Assembly (NCBI RefSeq): GCF_003415655.1
Contig: NZ_QRHC01000011.1
Coordinates: forward strand, 1 to 64,000
Length of the DNA stretch: 64,000 nucleotides
Reading direction: 5' to 3'
Origin: Vibrio maerlii
GTDB taxonomy: Bacteria > Pseudomonadota > Gammaproteobacteria > Enterobacterales > Vibrionaceae
A program made the translations under genes and the position numbers. The notes below the pieces were generated by a model, which was not told the DNA's origin, searched no databases, and saw only the letters and a list, made by a program, of their open reading frames with translations. This document shows positions 8,337 to 17,683 of the stretch, piece by piece; position 1 is the stretch's first letter; each line of letters starts with the position of its first letter.

Positions 8337-11123
8337 ATGACAAGATATGGCTTACGAGCTCGCGTAATTACGCTTACCCTCGCCCCGACTCTTATTATCG
8401 GACTGATACTTAGCGCCTTCTTCTCGGTGAATCGCTATAACGATCTCGAGAAGCAGGTGGTCACAGCCGGCACCAGTATTATAGAACCGCTAGCCATTGC
8501 CAGTGGTCAGGGACTTTCTGCAAACAATCGTGAATCGGTTAGGCGACTGATCAGCTTTGCCCACCGCAAGAACTCTCGCTTTGTCCGCAGTATCGCGGTA
8601 TTTGATTCCAATCACGACTTGTTTGTTACCTCAAACTTTCACCCTAACTTTGAAACCCTAACCTACGACCCTAGCCAAGAAATCCCTCTTCTTAGTGATT
8701 CTCAGCTAGTGGATAATACCCTAATCCTCCGCACCCCAATCCTGACAGAGACCCAGATAGTCTCCAGTGCGATCGATGCAAGCAATAATCAAGTTTTGGG
8801 CTATATTGCCATTGAGCTCGATCTTTCTTCGCTACGCCTGCAACAATACCAAGAGATCTTCTCTGCCTTTATGGTGCTAGTTTTAGGTATTGGTCTCTCC
8901 AGTATCTTCGCCTATCAGTTAATGCAAGATGTGACGCGCCCGATTACACATATGAAAAACATGGTAGACCGCATCCGCCGTGGTCACCTAGATGTGCGAA
9001 TTGAGGGGAAAATGCATGGTGAGCTAGACTCTCTTAAAAGTGGTATCAACGCCATGGCGATCTCGCTCTCTGAATACCATGTTGAGATGCAGCACAGTAT
9101 CGACCAAGCAACGTCTGACTTACGAGAAACACTAGAGCAGCTAGAGATTCAGAACGTTGAACTTGATATTGCAAAAAAGCGCGCGCAAGAAGCTGCTCGA
9201 GTGAAATCTGAGTTCTTGGCAAACATGTCTCACGAGCTAAGAACGCCACTTAACGGGGTGATTGGCTTTACTCGTCAAATGCTAAAAACCAACCTCAATG
9301 CCAGTCAGGTCGATTACCTACAAACCATTGAGCGCTCGGCCAATAATCTACTAAGCATCATCAATGATATTCTTGATTTCTCTAAGCTCGAAGCAGGTAA
9401 GCTGCTGATCGAAAACATTCCATTCGAGATCCAAGAAACCATCGAAGAGGTAGTAAACCTTCAGGCCACCAGCGCACACGAAAAAGGCTTGGAACTAACT
9501 ATTAAGGTTGACCCTAAGATCCCAACCGGTGTCATTGGCGATCCACTACGCATTCAACAGGTTCTTACCAACCTGGTTGGTAACTCCATCAAATTTACTG
9601 AGCGCGGCAACATCGATATCAGCGTTGAACTACGTTCTCAACAGGAAGATGCACTTGAGCTGCAATTCATGGTTCGAGATACTGGTATTGGTATTTCTGA
9701 GCGCCAACAAGCGCAGCTTTTCCAAGCGTTTAGCCAAGCCGATGCAAGTATCTCACGTCGTTACGGTGGTACTGGTTTAGGCCTAGTAATCACCCAGAAG
9801 TTGGTGAGCCAAATGGGTGGCGAGATCAGTCTAACCAGCCGCCTCCACCAAGGCTCTACATTCTGGTTCACGATTCGTATCCACGCGACCAACATGCCAA
9901 TTCAAGAGCTGGATACCCACCGTCTTGCGAATAAATCGCTACTGCTGGTTGAGCCAAACATGCAAGCGGCGTCTGTGATTCAGCAGCAACTGGTGAATGA
10001 GGGGATCTTCGTTACCTACCGCTCAACAATGCCAGAAGATGCCCAGTCCCACGACTATGTATTAGTCAGCTTGTCGCCAAGCCAAAAATGCGATCCAGAG
10101 ATCATAGATAAATGGTTAGAGGTGGCAAATCAGATCGCCCCAGAAGTCATTGTCGCCATCCCAAGTACAGAGCTGGCATTTGGTGAGTACCTCAATAAGA
10201 ATCATCAGCTTCAGTGTATTACTAAGCCTCTTTCGCGTAAGAAATTACTGCAAAGTCTGCTAATCAATGAGCAAGAAGTGCTGGAGCCTGTTGTCATTGA
10301 GCAACCCAATACCGAGGTGATACCAATTAAGGTCATGGCAGTTGACGATAACCCAGCTAACCTCAAGTTGATTAGCGCACTCCTTACCGAGCGTGTCGAT
10401 ACCGTTGTTACCTGTACAAGCGGCTTACAGGCAGTCGAAAAAGCCAAAGAGACTAAGTTTGATATCATTCTAATGGATATTCAGATGCCACAAATGGATG
10501 GGGTTAGTGCATGCCAAGAGATCAAGAAGCTGGAACTCAACAACGATACACCAGTTATTGCTGTAACAGCTCACGCAATGGAAGGTGAGCGAGAAAGGCT
10601 GCTTGGTTTAGGAATGGACGATTATCTCACTAAGCCAATCGAAGAACATATTCTGCAGCAAGTATTGGTGCACTGGAGTCCGCATACCCGTTCTGATCAA
10701 GTCGATAAGTTAGAGCTCAGCACTCAAACAACTCAACCACAGTCCGTTGCGGAGCAACAATCGACAACCGATGTGATCATCGATTGGCAGGCTGCCCTAA
10801 AACAATCAGCGAATAAAGAAGACCTTGCGAAAGAGATGCTCCAGATGCTGGTAGAGTTTATCCCTGAGGTCTACCAGGCAACAGAAGATGCCCTTGATAC
10901 AGACAAGTACTCAGCAGAAGAGTTGATCCACTTTGTTCATAAGCTGCATGGTAGCTGCTCATACTGTGGCGTTCCAAGATTGAAGAAGGTATGTGCGACC
11001 ATCGAACAGCTATTGCGCTCAGGATCTTCAGTTGAAGATATCGAGCCAGAGTTGTTTGAGATCCAAGATGAGATGGATAAGGTATTGGTTACTGCGAAGT
11101 TGTATCTGCAAGAGAATGAGTAG
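8337..11123 (+). CDS. barA: Hybrid sensor histidine kinase BarA (VarS)
   Basis: Membrane sensor kinase that, through the UvrY/VarA response regulator, drives CsrB-type small RNAs and so controls CsrA. The 928 residues read in order: TM1 (about 12-32), a periplasmic sensor (about 33-170), TM2 (about 175-195), HAMP, a HisKA domain with H299 in ANMSHELRTPLNG, a HATPase domain with the N box QVLTNLVGNSIKF and G boxes DTGIGIS and GGTGLGL, a degenerate receiver-like stretch, a receiver with D714 in ILMDIQMPQMDG, and a C-terminal HPt domain with H868 in FVHKLHGSC. All phosphorelay residues are intact. The gene stands alone on the plus strand. The partner regulator is not in the window. Confidence 0.97.
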   Translation: MTRYGLRARVITLTLAPTLIIGLILSAFFSVNRYNDLEKQVVTAGTSIIEPLAIASGQGLSANNRESVRRLISFAHRKNSRFVRSIAVFDSNHDLFVTSNFHPNFETLTYDPSQEIPLLSDSQLVDNTLILRTPILTETQIVSSAIDASNNQVLGYIAIELDLSSLRLQQYQEIFSAFMVLVLGIGLSSIFAYQLMQDVTRPITHMKNMVDRIRRGHLDVRIEGKMHGELDSLKSGINAMAISLSEYHVEMQHSIDQATSDLRETLEQLEIQNVELDIAKKRAQEAARVKSEFLANMSHELRTPLNGVIGFTRQMLKTNLNASQVDYLQTIERSANNLLSIINDILDFSKLEAGKLLIENIPFEIQETIEEVVNLQATSAHEKGLELTIKVDPKIPTGVIGDPLRIQQVLTNLVGNSIKFTERGNIDISVELRSQQEDALELQFMVRDTGIGISERQQAQLFQAFSQADASISRRYGGTGLGLVITQKLVSQMGGEISLTSRLHQGSTFWFTIRIHATNMPIQELDTHRLANKSLLLVEPNMQAASVIQQQLVNEGIFVTYRSTMPEDAQSHDYVLVSLSPSQKCDPEIIDKWLEVANQIAPEVIVAIPSTELAFGEYLNKNHQLQCITKPLSRKKLLQSLLINEQEVLEPVVIEQPNTEVIPIKVMAVDDNPANLKLISALLTERVDTVVTCTSGLQAVEKAKETKFDIILMDIQMPQMDGVSACQEIKKLELNNDTPVIAVTAHAMEGERERLLGLGMDDYLTKPIEEHILQQVLVHWSPHTRSDQVDKLELSTQTTQPQSVAEQQSTTDVIIDWQAALKQSANKEDLAKEMLQMLVEFIPEVYQATEDALDTDKYSAEELIHFVHKLHGSCSYCGVPRLKKVCATIEQLLRSGSSVEDIEPELFEIQDEMDKVLVTAKLYLQENE

Positions 11124-11134
11124 AGTTCAGAGAT

Positions 11135-11176
11135 AAAAATAGTACCTAGTTCCTGAAAAACCCAAAACTAGGTACT
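11135..11176. terminator. Terminator between convergent barA and acpS
   Basis: AGTACCTAGTT (11141-11151) pairs with AACTAGGTACT (11166-11176). On the minus strand the stem is followed by ATTTTT, closing the acpS operon. The same hairpin lies 17 bases after the barA stop and may also stop barA, although its plus-strand T-run is poor. Confidence 0.75.
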
Positions 11177-11189
11177 AAAGATCTAGGGG

Positions 11190-11573
11190 CTAATTGCTCT
11201 CGAAGATCACCGTCGCCACAGCATAGTGGCGTTCATCTGAAATCGTAATATGCGTGGATGTCACCCCCATGCTGACCGCGAACTCTTTCGCCTTACCCGT
11301 TAGGTTTAGGCATGGTTTACCGCGCTCATCGTTGCTGACTTCAAAGTCGTGAAAGGTAACACCCGCGGCGATGCCTGTGCCTAAAGCTTTAGACGCCGCT
11401 TCTTTAGCAGCAAAGCGTTTAGCGAGGAATCGTCCCTGCTGCTTAAGCTGCTCAAACGCTGTTAATTCATTCTGAGTTAGAATTCGCTTCGCGAAAGCCG
11501 CGCCGGTGCGATTGAGCGCGTTTTCAATGCGCTCAATCTCAGCGATGTCGGTGCCGAGTCCAACGATAGCCAT
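11190..11573 (-). CDS. acpS: Holo-[acyl-carrier-protein] synthase
   Basis: Transfers 4'-phosphopantetheine from CoA to the serine of acyl carrier protein, activating fatty acid synthesis. The 127 residues match the family (126 in E. coli). The Mg-binding aspartate sits in VGLGTDIAEIERI (D9) and the catalytic glutamate in FAAKEAASKALGTG. It lies 4 bases after pdxJ and is the last gene of the rnc-era-recO-pdxJ-acpS run, followed by a terminator. Confidence 0.97.
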   Translation of the reverse strand: MAIVGLGTDIAEIERIENALNRTGAAFAKRILTQNELTAFEQLKQQGRFLAKRFAAKEAASKALGTGIAAGVTFHDFEVSNDERGKPCLNLTGKAKEFAVSMGVTSTHITISDERHYAVATVIFESN

Positions 11574-11577
11574 TTGC

Positions 11578-12309
11578 CTAACGACGAGCTACTTGCATCG
11601 CCGTTTTCATATCCGCAACGGCTTTGTCTAAACCATCAAATACAGCGCGCCCAATGATTGAGTGGCCAATGTTCAGCTCGTAGATTTCAGGTAGAGCCGC
11701 AATTGGACCAACGTTGTGGTAAGTCAGACCGTGTCCGGCATTAACCGTGATACCAAGATCATCTGCATAGCTCGCGCCTGCAGCGATCTTCTTCAGCTCG
11801 TCTTGCTGATCTTCTTCCGTTTCAGCATCGGCATAGTGGCCAGTGTGAAGCTCAATGAAAGGTGCACCACATGCTTTCGCCGCATCAATTTGCTCACGGT
11901 CAGCATCAATGAACAGCGATACCTTAATACCCGCAGCGGATAACTTTTCAGTTGCCGCTTTTACTTTCTCAAATTGACCTTTAACGTCTAAACCACCTTC
12001 AGTCGTTAGCTCCTCACGCTTTTCCGGTACGAGGCACACAAACTCTGGCTTAGTGTCTAGCGCGATCTGTACCATTTCATCCGTCACAGCCATCTCTAGG
12101 TTCATGCGAGTTTGAATGGTTTCAGCAAGAATACGTACATCACGATCTTTAATGTGGCGGCGGTCTTCACGTAGGTGGATAGTGATACCGTCAGCACCAG
12201 CACGCTCAGCAATCTCAGCAGCATGTACAGGATCTGGGTACTTGGTACCACGTGCATTACGTAAGGTTGCTACGTGGTCAATATTTACACCTAGTAGGAT
12301 TGAGCTCAT
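11578..12309 (-). CDS. pdxJ: Pyridoxine 5'-phosphate synthase
   Basis: Condenses 1-deoxyxylulose 5-phosphate with 3-amino-2-oxopropyl phosphate to pyridoxine 5'-phosphate, the ring-forming step of the DXP-dependent vitamin B6 route. The 243-residue TIM barrel shows GVNIDHVATLRNARGT at the N terminus, the HLREDRRHI motif and the C-terminal phosphate-binding NIGHSIIGRAVF. The ATG overlaps the recO stop by 4 bases, indicating translational coupling, and acpS follows after 4 bases. Confidence 0.98.
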   Translation of the reverse strand: MSSILLGVNIDHVATLRNARGTKYPDPVHAAEIAERAGADGITIHLREDRRHIKDRDVRILAETIQTRMNLEMAVTDEMVQIALDTKPEFVCLVPEKREELTTEGGLDVKGQFEKVKAATEKLSAAGIKVSLFIDADREQIDAAKACGAPFIELHTGHYADAETEEDQQDELKKIAAGASYADDLGITVNAGHGLTYHNVGPIAALPEIYELNIGHSIIGRAVFDGLDKAVADMKTAMQVARR

Positions 12310-13037
12310 TTTTCAATACTCCGTGCTCGGGGAATCATACTTATAAATAATTCCCGACTTTTTAAAGGTTTGCCGCCAAGATACGGCTTTAAGGCTATAC
12401 GTGTAAAGCGTTTTGCCGCTTTTAGTTGTTCAGGGGTTGTAAAGCGCCTTTCGCTTATCGCGATGAGCTCTCCACCTAAAAAGGTCAGATTGTCTTTTCT
12501 CACACTGGCAATAAAGCCTTTCTGCTCGCGATAGCGATAGGTCATCTTAGGGTCAACGGGCTCGCCCGTACCTGCACAATGTAGGAAATCTACTCCGTAG
12601 CCCATTGCCGACAATATCGCTAATTCAAAGCGACGTAAGGCTGGTTCTGGGTTGGCGTTTTGCGCAAGTTCCGTCAAAGCATTCAGGTAATCATGAAATA
12701 GCGCAGGAAACGGAACTTCAGCCACCAGCACTCTGCTTATCAGCTCATTGACATACATGGCCGAATACAAACTAATGCCGCTCAGTGGCAGACCTAAACT
12801 AATGGGCTCTGCTTGTCGTAAGGTCTTCATAGAGCCATTACCAGACCACTTGAGCAATAAAGGCGTGAACGGTTGCAGTGCCCCTTTCAGGTTAGAGCGT
12901 TTACTGCGCGCGCCCTTAGACATCAAGGTAATACGCCCGTACTCTTCGCTAAAAACATCAAGGATTAAACTCGACTCACTGTATGGTCGACGATGTAAAA
13001 CGAAACAACGCTGTAAGCCTTCAGAAGACGTAGCCAA
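12306..13037 (-). CDS. recO: DNA repair protein RecO
   Basis: Acts with RecR (and RecF) to load RecA onto SSB-coated single strands in gap repair, and anneals complementary strands. The 243 residues begin with an OB-fold segment (CFVLHRRPYSESSLILDVF) and carry the typical GARSKRSNLKGALQPFTPL. The C-terminal part includes GYGVDF and KPYLGGKPLKSRELF. The only in-frame start that keeps the conserved N terminus is TTG: an in-frame TGA lies directly upstream, and AGGT sits 7 bases before the TTG. It is separated from era by a hairpin terminator and overlaps pdxJ. Confidence 0.95.
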   Translation of the reverse strand: MATSSEGLQRCFVLHRRPYSESSLILDVFSEEYGRITLMSKGARSKRSNLKGALQPFTPLLLKWSGNGSMKTLRQAEPISLGLPLSGISLYSAMYVNELISRVLVAEVPFPALFHDYLNALTELAQNANPEPALRRFELAILSAMGYGVDFLHCAGTGEPVDPKMTYRYREQKGFIASVRKDNLTFLGGELIAISERRFTTPEQLKAAKRFTRIALKPYLGGKPLKSRELFISMIPRARSIEK

Positions 13038-13066
13038 TCAATATACCTACCATTTATTACATACAA

Positions 13067-13090
13067 AATAAGGAGCCGAAGCTCCTTATT
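13067..13090 (-). terminator. Hairpin between era and recO (terminator or attenuator)
   Basis: AATAAGGAGC and GCTCCTTATT form a perfect 10-bp stem capped by TTCG when read on the minus strand, then TTTTG. It lies within the era-recO gap of the otherwise tight operon, so it probably reduces transcription of recO-pdxJ-acpS relative to rnc-era. Confidence 0.65.
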
Positions 13091-13107
13091 ATTCTAACTT
13101 GTTAGAG

Positions 13108-14106
13108 TTATTTGTTCTCTAAGTCATCAATGTAACCTAGGCTACGCAGTGCTCGTTCGTCATCTGCCCAACCTGATTTCACTTTAACCCAAGTTTCTAG
13201 GAACACCTTACGCTCAAATAGGTCTTCCATATCAAGGCGAGCCTCACGACCAATCGTCTTGATCTTCTCGCCACCTTTACCAATCACCATTTTCTTCTGA
13301 CCTAGGCGTTCAACTAGGATCAAGGCGTTGATATGGAATCCATCAGTATCCGGGTTGTAATCGAAGCGCTCAATCTCAACGGTTACCGAGTAAGGAAGCT
13401 CTTCACCAGTAAAGCGCATTAACTTTTCACGAATGATCTCAGATGCCATAAAGCGCTGAGAGCGGTCTGTTACATACTCTTCAGGAAAGTGATGAACAGC
13501 CTGTGGCAAATGCTCGCGTACATGATTACGCAATACATCAATATTCTTATCGTGTTTCGCAGAAATTGGCACAACATCAACAAAGTCCATTTTCTGAGAA
13601 AGCTCTTGCATGTGTAACATCACGTCGTTGCGATCCTTCACCACGTCCACTTTGTTGACACACAGAACTACTGGGAAGTTCGACTTAGCCAGTTTGTTGA
13701 AAACCATCTCATCATCTGCCGTCCAGTGTGTACCATCGACAAGAAACAGAACTAGGTTTACATCACTCAGAGATGAGTTCGCAGCACGGTTCATCAAGCG
13801 GTTAATCGCGCGCTTTTCTTCGATATGAAGTCCTGGAGTATCAACATAGATTGCTTGGTAAGCCCCCTCCGTTTCTACACCCATAATACGGTGACGAGTT
13901 GTCTGTGGTTTACGCGAGGTAATCGAAATCTTCTGACCCAATAGTTGGTTTAGAAGGGTCGATTTACCTACGTTTGGGCGACCAACAATCGCAACAAAGC
14001 CACAGTGTTGATCTTCTTCAGCAATCTCGGCTACTTCAGGCACATCAGCTTGTTGCTGGTTTGCAAAGTACGCGTCGAGATCGAATTCTTGGTTATCATC
14101 AGACAT
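13108..14106 (-). CDS. era: GTPase Era
   Basis: Essential GTPase that binds the 3' end of 16S rRNA and helps 30S ribosome maturation. The G domain shows GRPNVGKS (residues 42-49), DTPG and NKVD. The C-terminal KH domain carries KKMVIGKGGEKIKTIG. At 332 residues it is about 30 longer than E. coli Era because of an acidic N-terminal extension (about residues 1-33) before the conserved CGFVAIVGRPNVGK. The start overlaps the rnc stop by 8 bases, the classical rnc-era coupling. A later start cannot be excluded, but no other ATG precedes the G1 motif. Confidence 0.97.
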   Translation of the reverse strand: MSDDNQEFDLDAYFANQQQADVPEVAEIAEEDQHCGFVAIVGRPNVGKSTLLNQLLGQKISITSRKPQTTRHRIMGVETEGAYQAIYVDTPGLHIEEKRAINRLMNRAANSSLSDVNLVLFLVDGTHWTADDEMVFNKLAKSNFPVVLCVNKVDVVKDRNDVMLHMQELSQKMDFVDVVPISAKHDKNIDVLRNHVREHLPQAVHHFPEEYVTDRSQRFMASEIIREKLMRFTGEELPYSVTVEIERFDYNPDTDGFHINALILVERLGQKKMVIGKGGEKIKTIGREARLDMEDLFERKVFLETWVKVKSGWADDERALRSLGYIDDLENK

Positions 14107-14776
14107 TGGTCAGTTTCTCCAGTGCCAATTCAGCTGCCGCTTGCTCCGCTTTACGACGACTGGTGCCTTTACCAATTACTGGCTGTTCCACGCCAGCGAT
14201 TACACACGAAACAGTAAACTGTTGGTTATGTGCTTCACCCTTAATATTAGTCACTGTATACGCAGGCAGTGGCTTTTTACGACCTTGCAAGAACTCTTGC
14301 AGGCGAGTTTTCGGGTCTTTTTGAGACACGCCTGGTTGAATCGCATCTAGACGAGTCTGGTACCAGCTTAATACGATTCCGCGTACCACTTCGATATCAC
14401 TATCAAGATAGATAGCACCGATGATCGCTTCAACTGCATCCGCTAGGATAGAGTCACGGCGGAAACCACCACTCTTCAACTCACCTGGACCTAATTTTAA
14501 GTAATCTCCCAACTCAAACTCACGGCCAAGCTCTGCTAGCGTGTGACCACGTACAAGAGTTGCACGCATACGACTCATATCACCTTCGTTTACATTCGGG
14601 AAACGATGGTAAAGATCATCTGCAATGACAAAACTTAAAATTGAATCGCCCAGAAACTCAAGACGTTCATTGTGTTTACCATTGGCACTGCGGTGAGTCA
14701 GCGCCAAGTGGATATGATCGGCGTTGTTAAACTCGTAGCCGATCTTCTTTTCTAATTTACTGATAGGAGAATTCAT
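14099..14776 (-). CDS. rnc: Ribonuclease III
   Basis: Double-strand-specific endoribonuclease that processes rRNA precursors and regulates mRNAs. From the chosen ATG it has 225 residues, as in E. coli: an RNase III domain with the signature NERLEFLGDSIL, then a C-terminal dsRNA-binding domain (PKTRLQEFLQGRKKPLP onwards). The frame stays open 32 codons further upstream, but that would overlap lepB and lacks similarity. The ATG at 14776 starts the conserved MNSPISKLEKKIGYEF. It lies 10 bases after lepB and overlaps era by 8 bases. Confidence 0.97.
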   Translation of the reverse strand: MNSPISKLEKKIGYEFNNADHIHLALTHRSANGKHNERLEFLGDSILSFVIADDLYHRFPNVNEGDMSRMRATLVRGHTLAELGREFELGDYLKLGPGELKSGGFRRDSILADAVEAIIGAIYLDSDIEVVRGIVLSWYQTRLDAIQPGVSQKDPKTRLQEFLQGRKKPLPAYTVTNIKGEAHNQQFTVSCVIAGVEQPVIGKGTSRRKAEQAAAELALEKLTNV

Positions 14777-14786
14777 ACTCTCTCGA

Positions 14787-15686
14787 TTAATGTATGCCAC
14801 CGATGCGGTCGAAACGCACACCAGTTGGGATCCACGAAGGCAAGAAGCTATCTGCACTTCGTTCGAATTCAAAGCTGATCCAAATTGCGACCGCTTTGCC
14901 GACTAGATTTGCTTCTGGAACAAAGCCCCAGTAGCGACTGTCTGCACTGTTGTCACGGTTATCACCCATAACAAAGTACTGACCTTGAGGTACTACCCAT
15001 TCGTTCACACCCGGGCGCGGTTGATACGCGCTAACGCGATCACGACGCAGTGGGTTAACAAGAACTTGATGAGACTCTTCCGTTAGATGCTCAGTCATTT
15101 CTACAAGAGGAATACCGTCTTGGATAAACGGACTCTTCTCTACATTGCTCAGTTTTACCGCTTGGCAAGTCGATGAACCTTTAGGCTGAATGCACAACTC
15201 TTTATCTCCAGAGTAACGCACAGTATCGCCAGGAAGACCAACCACTCGTTTAATGTAATCAATGCTTGGTTGCGGTGGGTATTTGAATACAACTGAATCA
15301 CCACGCTCTGGTTTACCCGTTTCAACCAGTTGTGTTCGCCACACAGGGTCTTTAATGCCGTAAGCGTATTTCTCTACTAGGATGAAATCACCCACGAGCA
15401 AGGTTGGCATCATTGAGCCTGATGGAATTTGAAACGGTTCATAAATGAATGAGCGCAAAACCAAAACAAAAGCGATAACAGGGAAAATAGAGACACTGTT
15501 TTCAACCCACCAAGGCTGAGGGGCAACGGCTTTTTCAATCTCGCTGCGCTCTAAACCATTAGTTTGTGCTTCCACTTCGTCAATTTGAGCATTACGTTTT
15601 TTCGCCCATACCAACTTCTCAAGAGCCCAAACCACACCCGTGACCAGAGTTACAATCACTAAGATGAGTGAAAATGTGTTCGCCAT
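14787..15686 (-). CDS. lepB: Signal peptidase I
   Basis: Inner-membrane peptidase that removes signal peptides from exported preproteins. The 299 residues have two N-terminal membrane segments (about 4-22 and 64-80). The periplasmic catalytic domain has nucleophile S91 in IPSGSMMPTLL and general base K146 in DYIKRVVGLPGD, then the C-terminal GDNRDNSADSRYWG box. It lies between lepA and rnc on the same strand, the conserved lepA-lepB-rnc-era order. Confidence 0.98.
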   Translation of the reverse strand: MANTFSLILVIVTLVTGVVWALEKLVWAKKRNAQIDEVEAQTNGLERSEIEKAVAPQPWWVENSVSIFPVIAFVLVLRSFIYEPFQIPSGSMMPTLLVGDFILVEKYAYGIKDPVWRTQLVETGKPERGDSVVFKYPPQPSIDYIKRVVGLPGDTVRYSGDKELCIQPKGSSTCQAVKLSNVEKSPFIQDGIPLVEMTEHLTEESHQVLVNPLRRDRVSAYQPRPGVNEWVVPQGQYFVMGDNRDNSADSRYWGFVPEANLVGKAVAIWISFEFERSADSFLPSWIPTGVRFDRIGGIH

Positions 15687-15752
15687 TGACTTCCCTTATC
15701 TCAAAAATACGAAAGTGAAAGAGCCGGAACCCTTTCACTTAATTTAGTTATA

Positions 15753-15774
15753 TTGTTGGGTTACTTCCCAACAA
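15753..15774 (-). other. Hairpin just after lepA
   Basis: TTGTTGGG and CCCAACAA form an 8-bp stem around 6 bases, immediately after the lepA stop. No T-run follows on the minus strand, so this looks like a weak terminator or an mRNA-stability/processing hairpin between lepA and lepB. Confidence 0.45.
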
Positions 15775-15775
15775 A

Positions 15776-17569
15776 TTAGTCTTTACCGACGTGCAAAATA
15801 GCTAGGAACGCTTCTTGAGGCAGTTCAACGTTACCGATCTGCTTCATACGTTTCTTACCTTCTTTCTGCTTCTTAAGCAGCTTCTTCTTACGACTCACGT
15901 CACCGCCGTAACATTTCGCGATTACGTTTTTACGCAGCTGTTTAACCGTAGAGCGTGCAATGATGTGGTTACCGATTGCAGCTTGAATCGCGATGTCGAA
16001 CATCTGACGAGGGATGAACTCTTTCATCTTCTCAACTAGCTGACGACCACGAGTTTGCGACTGATCGCGGTGAGTGATCATTGCTAATGCATCAACAGTG
16101 TCGCCGTTAAGTAATACATCTACACGAACCATGTTTGATGGTTCAAAGCGTTGGAAGTTGTAATCCAGTGATGCGTAACCGCGAGATGTTGACTTCAAAC
16201 GGTCGAAGAAGTCCAGTACCACTTCTGCCATCGGGATATCGTAGATAACCGCTACTTGGTTACCGTGATAAACCATATCAACCTGAATACCACGCTTCTC
16301 AACACATAGTGTGATTACGTTACCTAGGTACTCAGATGGTACTAGGATGTTACAACGAGCAATTGGCTCACGAATTTCTTCGATGTCATTGACTGCTGGT
16401 AGTTTTGCTGGACTATCAACGTACAGGATATCGCCGTCAGTTTTCTCAACTTCGTACACTACCGTTGGTGCAGTTGTGATTAGGTCTAGATCGTACTCTC
16501 GCTCAAGACGCTCTTGGATGATCTCCATGTGGAGCATACCCAAGAAGCCACAACGGAAACCAAAACCGAGTGCCGCTGAGTTTTCTGGCTCGTAAAATAG
16601 CGATGCATCGTTCAGACTTAGTTTACCTAGCGCATCACGGAATGCTTCGTAATCGTCAGAAGATACAGGAAATAGACCCGCGTATACCTGAGGTTTTACT
16701 TTTTGGAAACCAGGAAGTGCAGTATCGCTACCGCCTTTTGCTAACGTTAGGGTATCACCCACAGGTGCACCTAAGATGTCTTTAATACCACAAACAACCC
16801 AGCCTACTTCGCCAGTTTGGAGTACATCAGTATCAACCTGTTTAGGCGTGAAGATACCTAGACGGTCTACACCCCAAACTTGGCCTGTGCTCATTACTTT
16901 GATCTTGTCATTTTTCTTCAGCACGCCATTTTTGATACGTACAAGAGAAACAACGCCTAAGTAGTTATCAAACCATGAGTCGATGATTAGCGCTTGCAGT
17001 GGTGCTTCTGGATCACCTTCTGGCGCTGGAATAGCGGTTACGATGTTCTCAAGAACATCTTCAACACCTAGACCGGTCTTCGCAGAACAACGCGTTGCTT
17101 CCATCGCATCAATACCTACGATCTCTTCGATTTCTTCAGCAACACGCTCTGGATCTGCCGCTGGCAGGTCGATCTTATTTAGGATTGGTACTACCTCAAG
17201 ATCCATTTCGATCGCGGTGTAACAGTTTGCAAGGGTTTGAGCTTCAACACCTTGGCCTGCATCAACTACTAGAAGAGCACCTTCACACGCCGCTAGAGAA
17301 CGTGATACTTCGTATGCGAAGTCAACGTGTCCTGGGGTATCAATGAAGTTAAGCTGGTATGTTTCACCATCTTTTGCTGTGTAGTTGAGTGTCACACTCT
17401 GAGATTTAATCGTGATACCACGTTCACGCTCAAGGTCCATTGAGTCAAGAACCTGCGCTGCCATTTCGCGATCGCTTAATCCACCACAAACTTGGATTAG
17501 ACGGTCAGATAGGGTTGATTTGCCGTGGTCGATATGGGCAATAATTGAAAAGTTACGAATGTGCTTCAT
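15776..17569 (-). CDS. lepA: Elongation factor 4 (LepA)
   Basis: Ribosome-binding translational GTPase able to back-translocate stalled ribosomes and implicated in 30S biogenesis. The chosen ATG (MKHIRNFSIIAHIDHGKST) gives 597 residues, against 599 in E. coli. The frame stays open 9 codons more, but the conserved start is here. G1 is AHIDHGKS, G3 is DTPGHVDF and G4 is NKIDLPAADP. The LepA-specific C terminus ends with KKKLLKKQKEGKKRMKQIG. It is followed by lepB after about 90 bases. Upstream, a terminator separates it from rseC. Confidence 0.98.
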   Translation of the reverse strand: MKHIRNFSIIAHIDHGKSTLSDRLIQVCGGLSDREMAAQVLDSMDLERERGITIKSQSVTLNYTAKDGETYQLNFIDTPGHVDFAYEVSRSLAACEGALLVVDAGQGVEAQTLANCYTAIEMDLEVVPILNKIDLPAADPERVAEEIEEIVGIDAMEATRCSAKTGLGVEDVLENIVTAIPAPEGDPEAPLQALIIDSWFDNYLGVVSLVRIKNGVLKKNDKIKVMSTGQVWGVDRLGIFTPKQVDTDVLQTGEVGWVVCGIKDILGAPVGDTLTLAKGGSDTALPGFQKVKPQVYAGLFPVSSDDYEAFRDALGKLSLNDASLFYEPENSAALGFGFRCGFLGMLHMEIIQERLEREYDLDLITTAPTVVYEVEKTDGDILYVDSPAKLPAVNDIEEIREPIARCNILVPSEYLGNVITLCVEKRGIQVDMVYHGNQVAVIYDIPMAEVVLDFFDRLKSTSRGYASLDYNFQRFEPSNMVRVDVLLNGDTVDALAMITHRDQSQTRGRQLVEKMKEFIPRQMFDIAIQAAIGNHIIARSTVKQLRKNVIAKCYGGDVSRKKKLLKKQKEGKKRMKQIGNVELPQEAFLAILHVGKD

Positions 17570-17604
17570 AGTTTTGGTGTGACTAAACTCTTGCAAAAAG
17601 GGAT

Positions 17605-17633
17605 AGTAAAAATGCCATACATCGATGGCATTT
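17605..17633 (-). terminator. Terminator after rseC
   Basis: AAATGCCAT and ATGGCATTT form a perfect 9-bp stem around 6 bases. On the minus strand TTTTTA follows. It lies about 50 bases beyond the rseC stop, ending the rpoE-rseABC unit before lepA. Confidence 0.8.
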
Positions 17634-17683
17634 CAATCAAGTTGGCAGATTCTACCCAATTTCTAGGTACAACGCATTATAAA

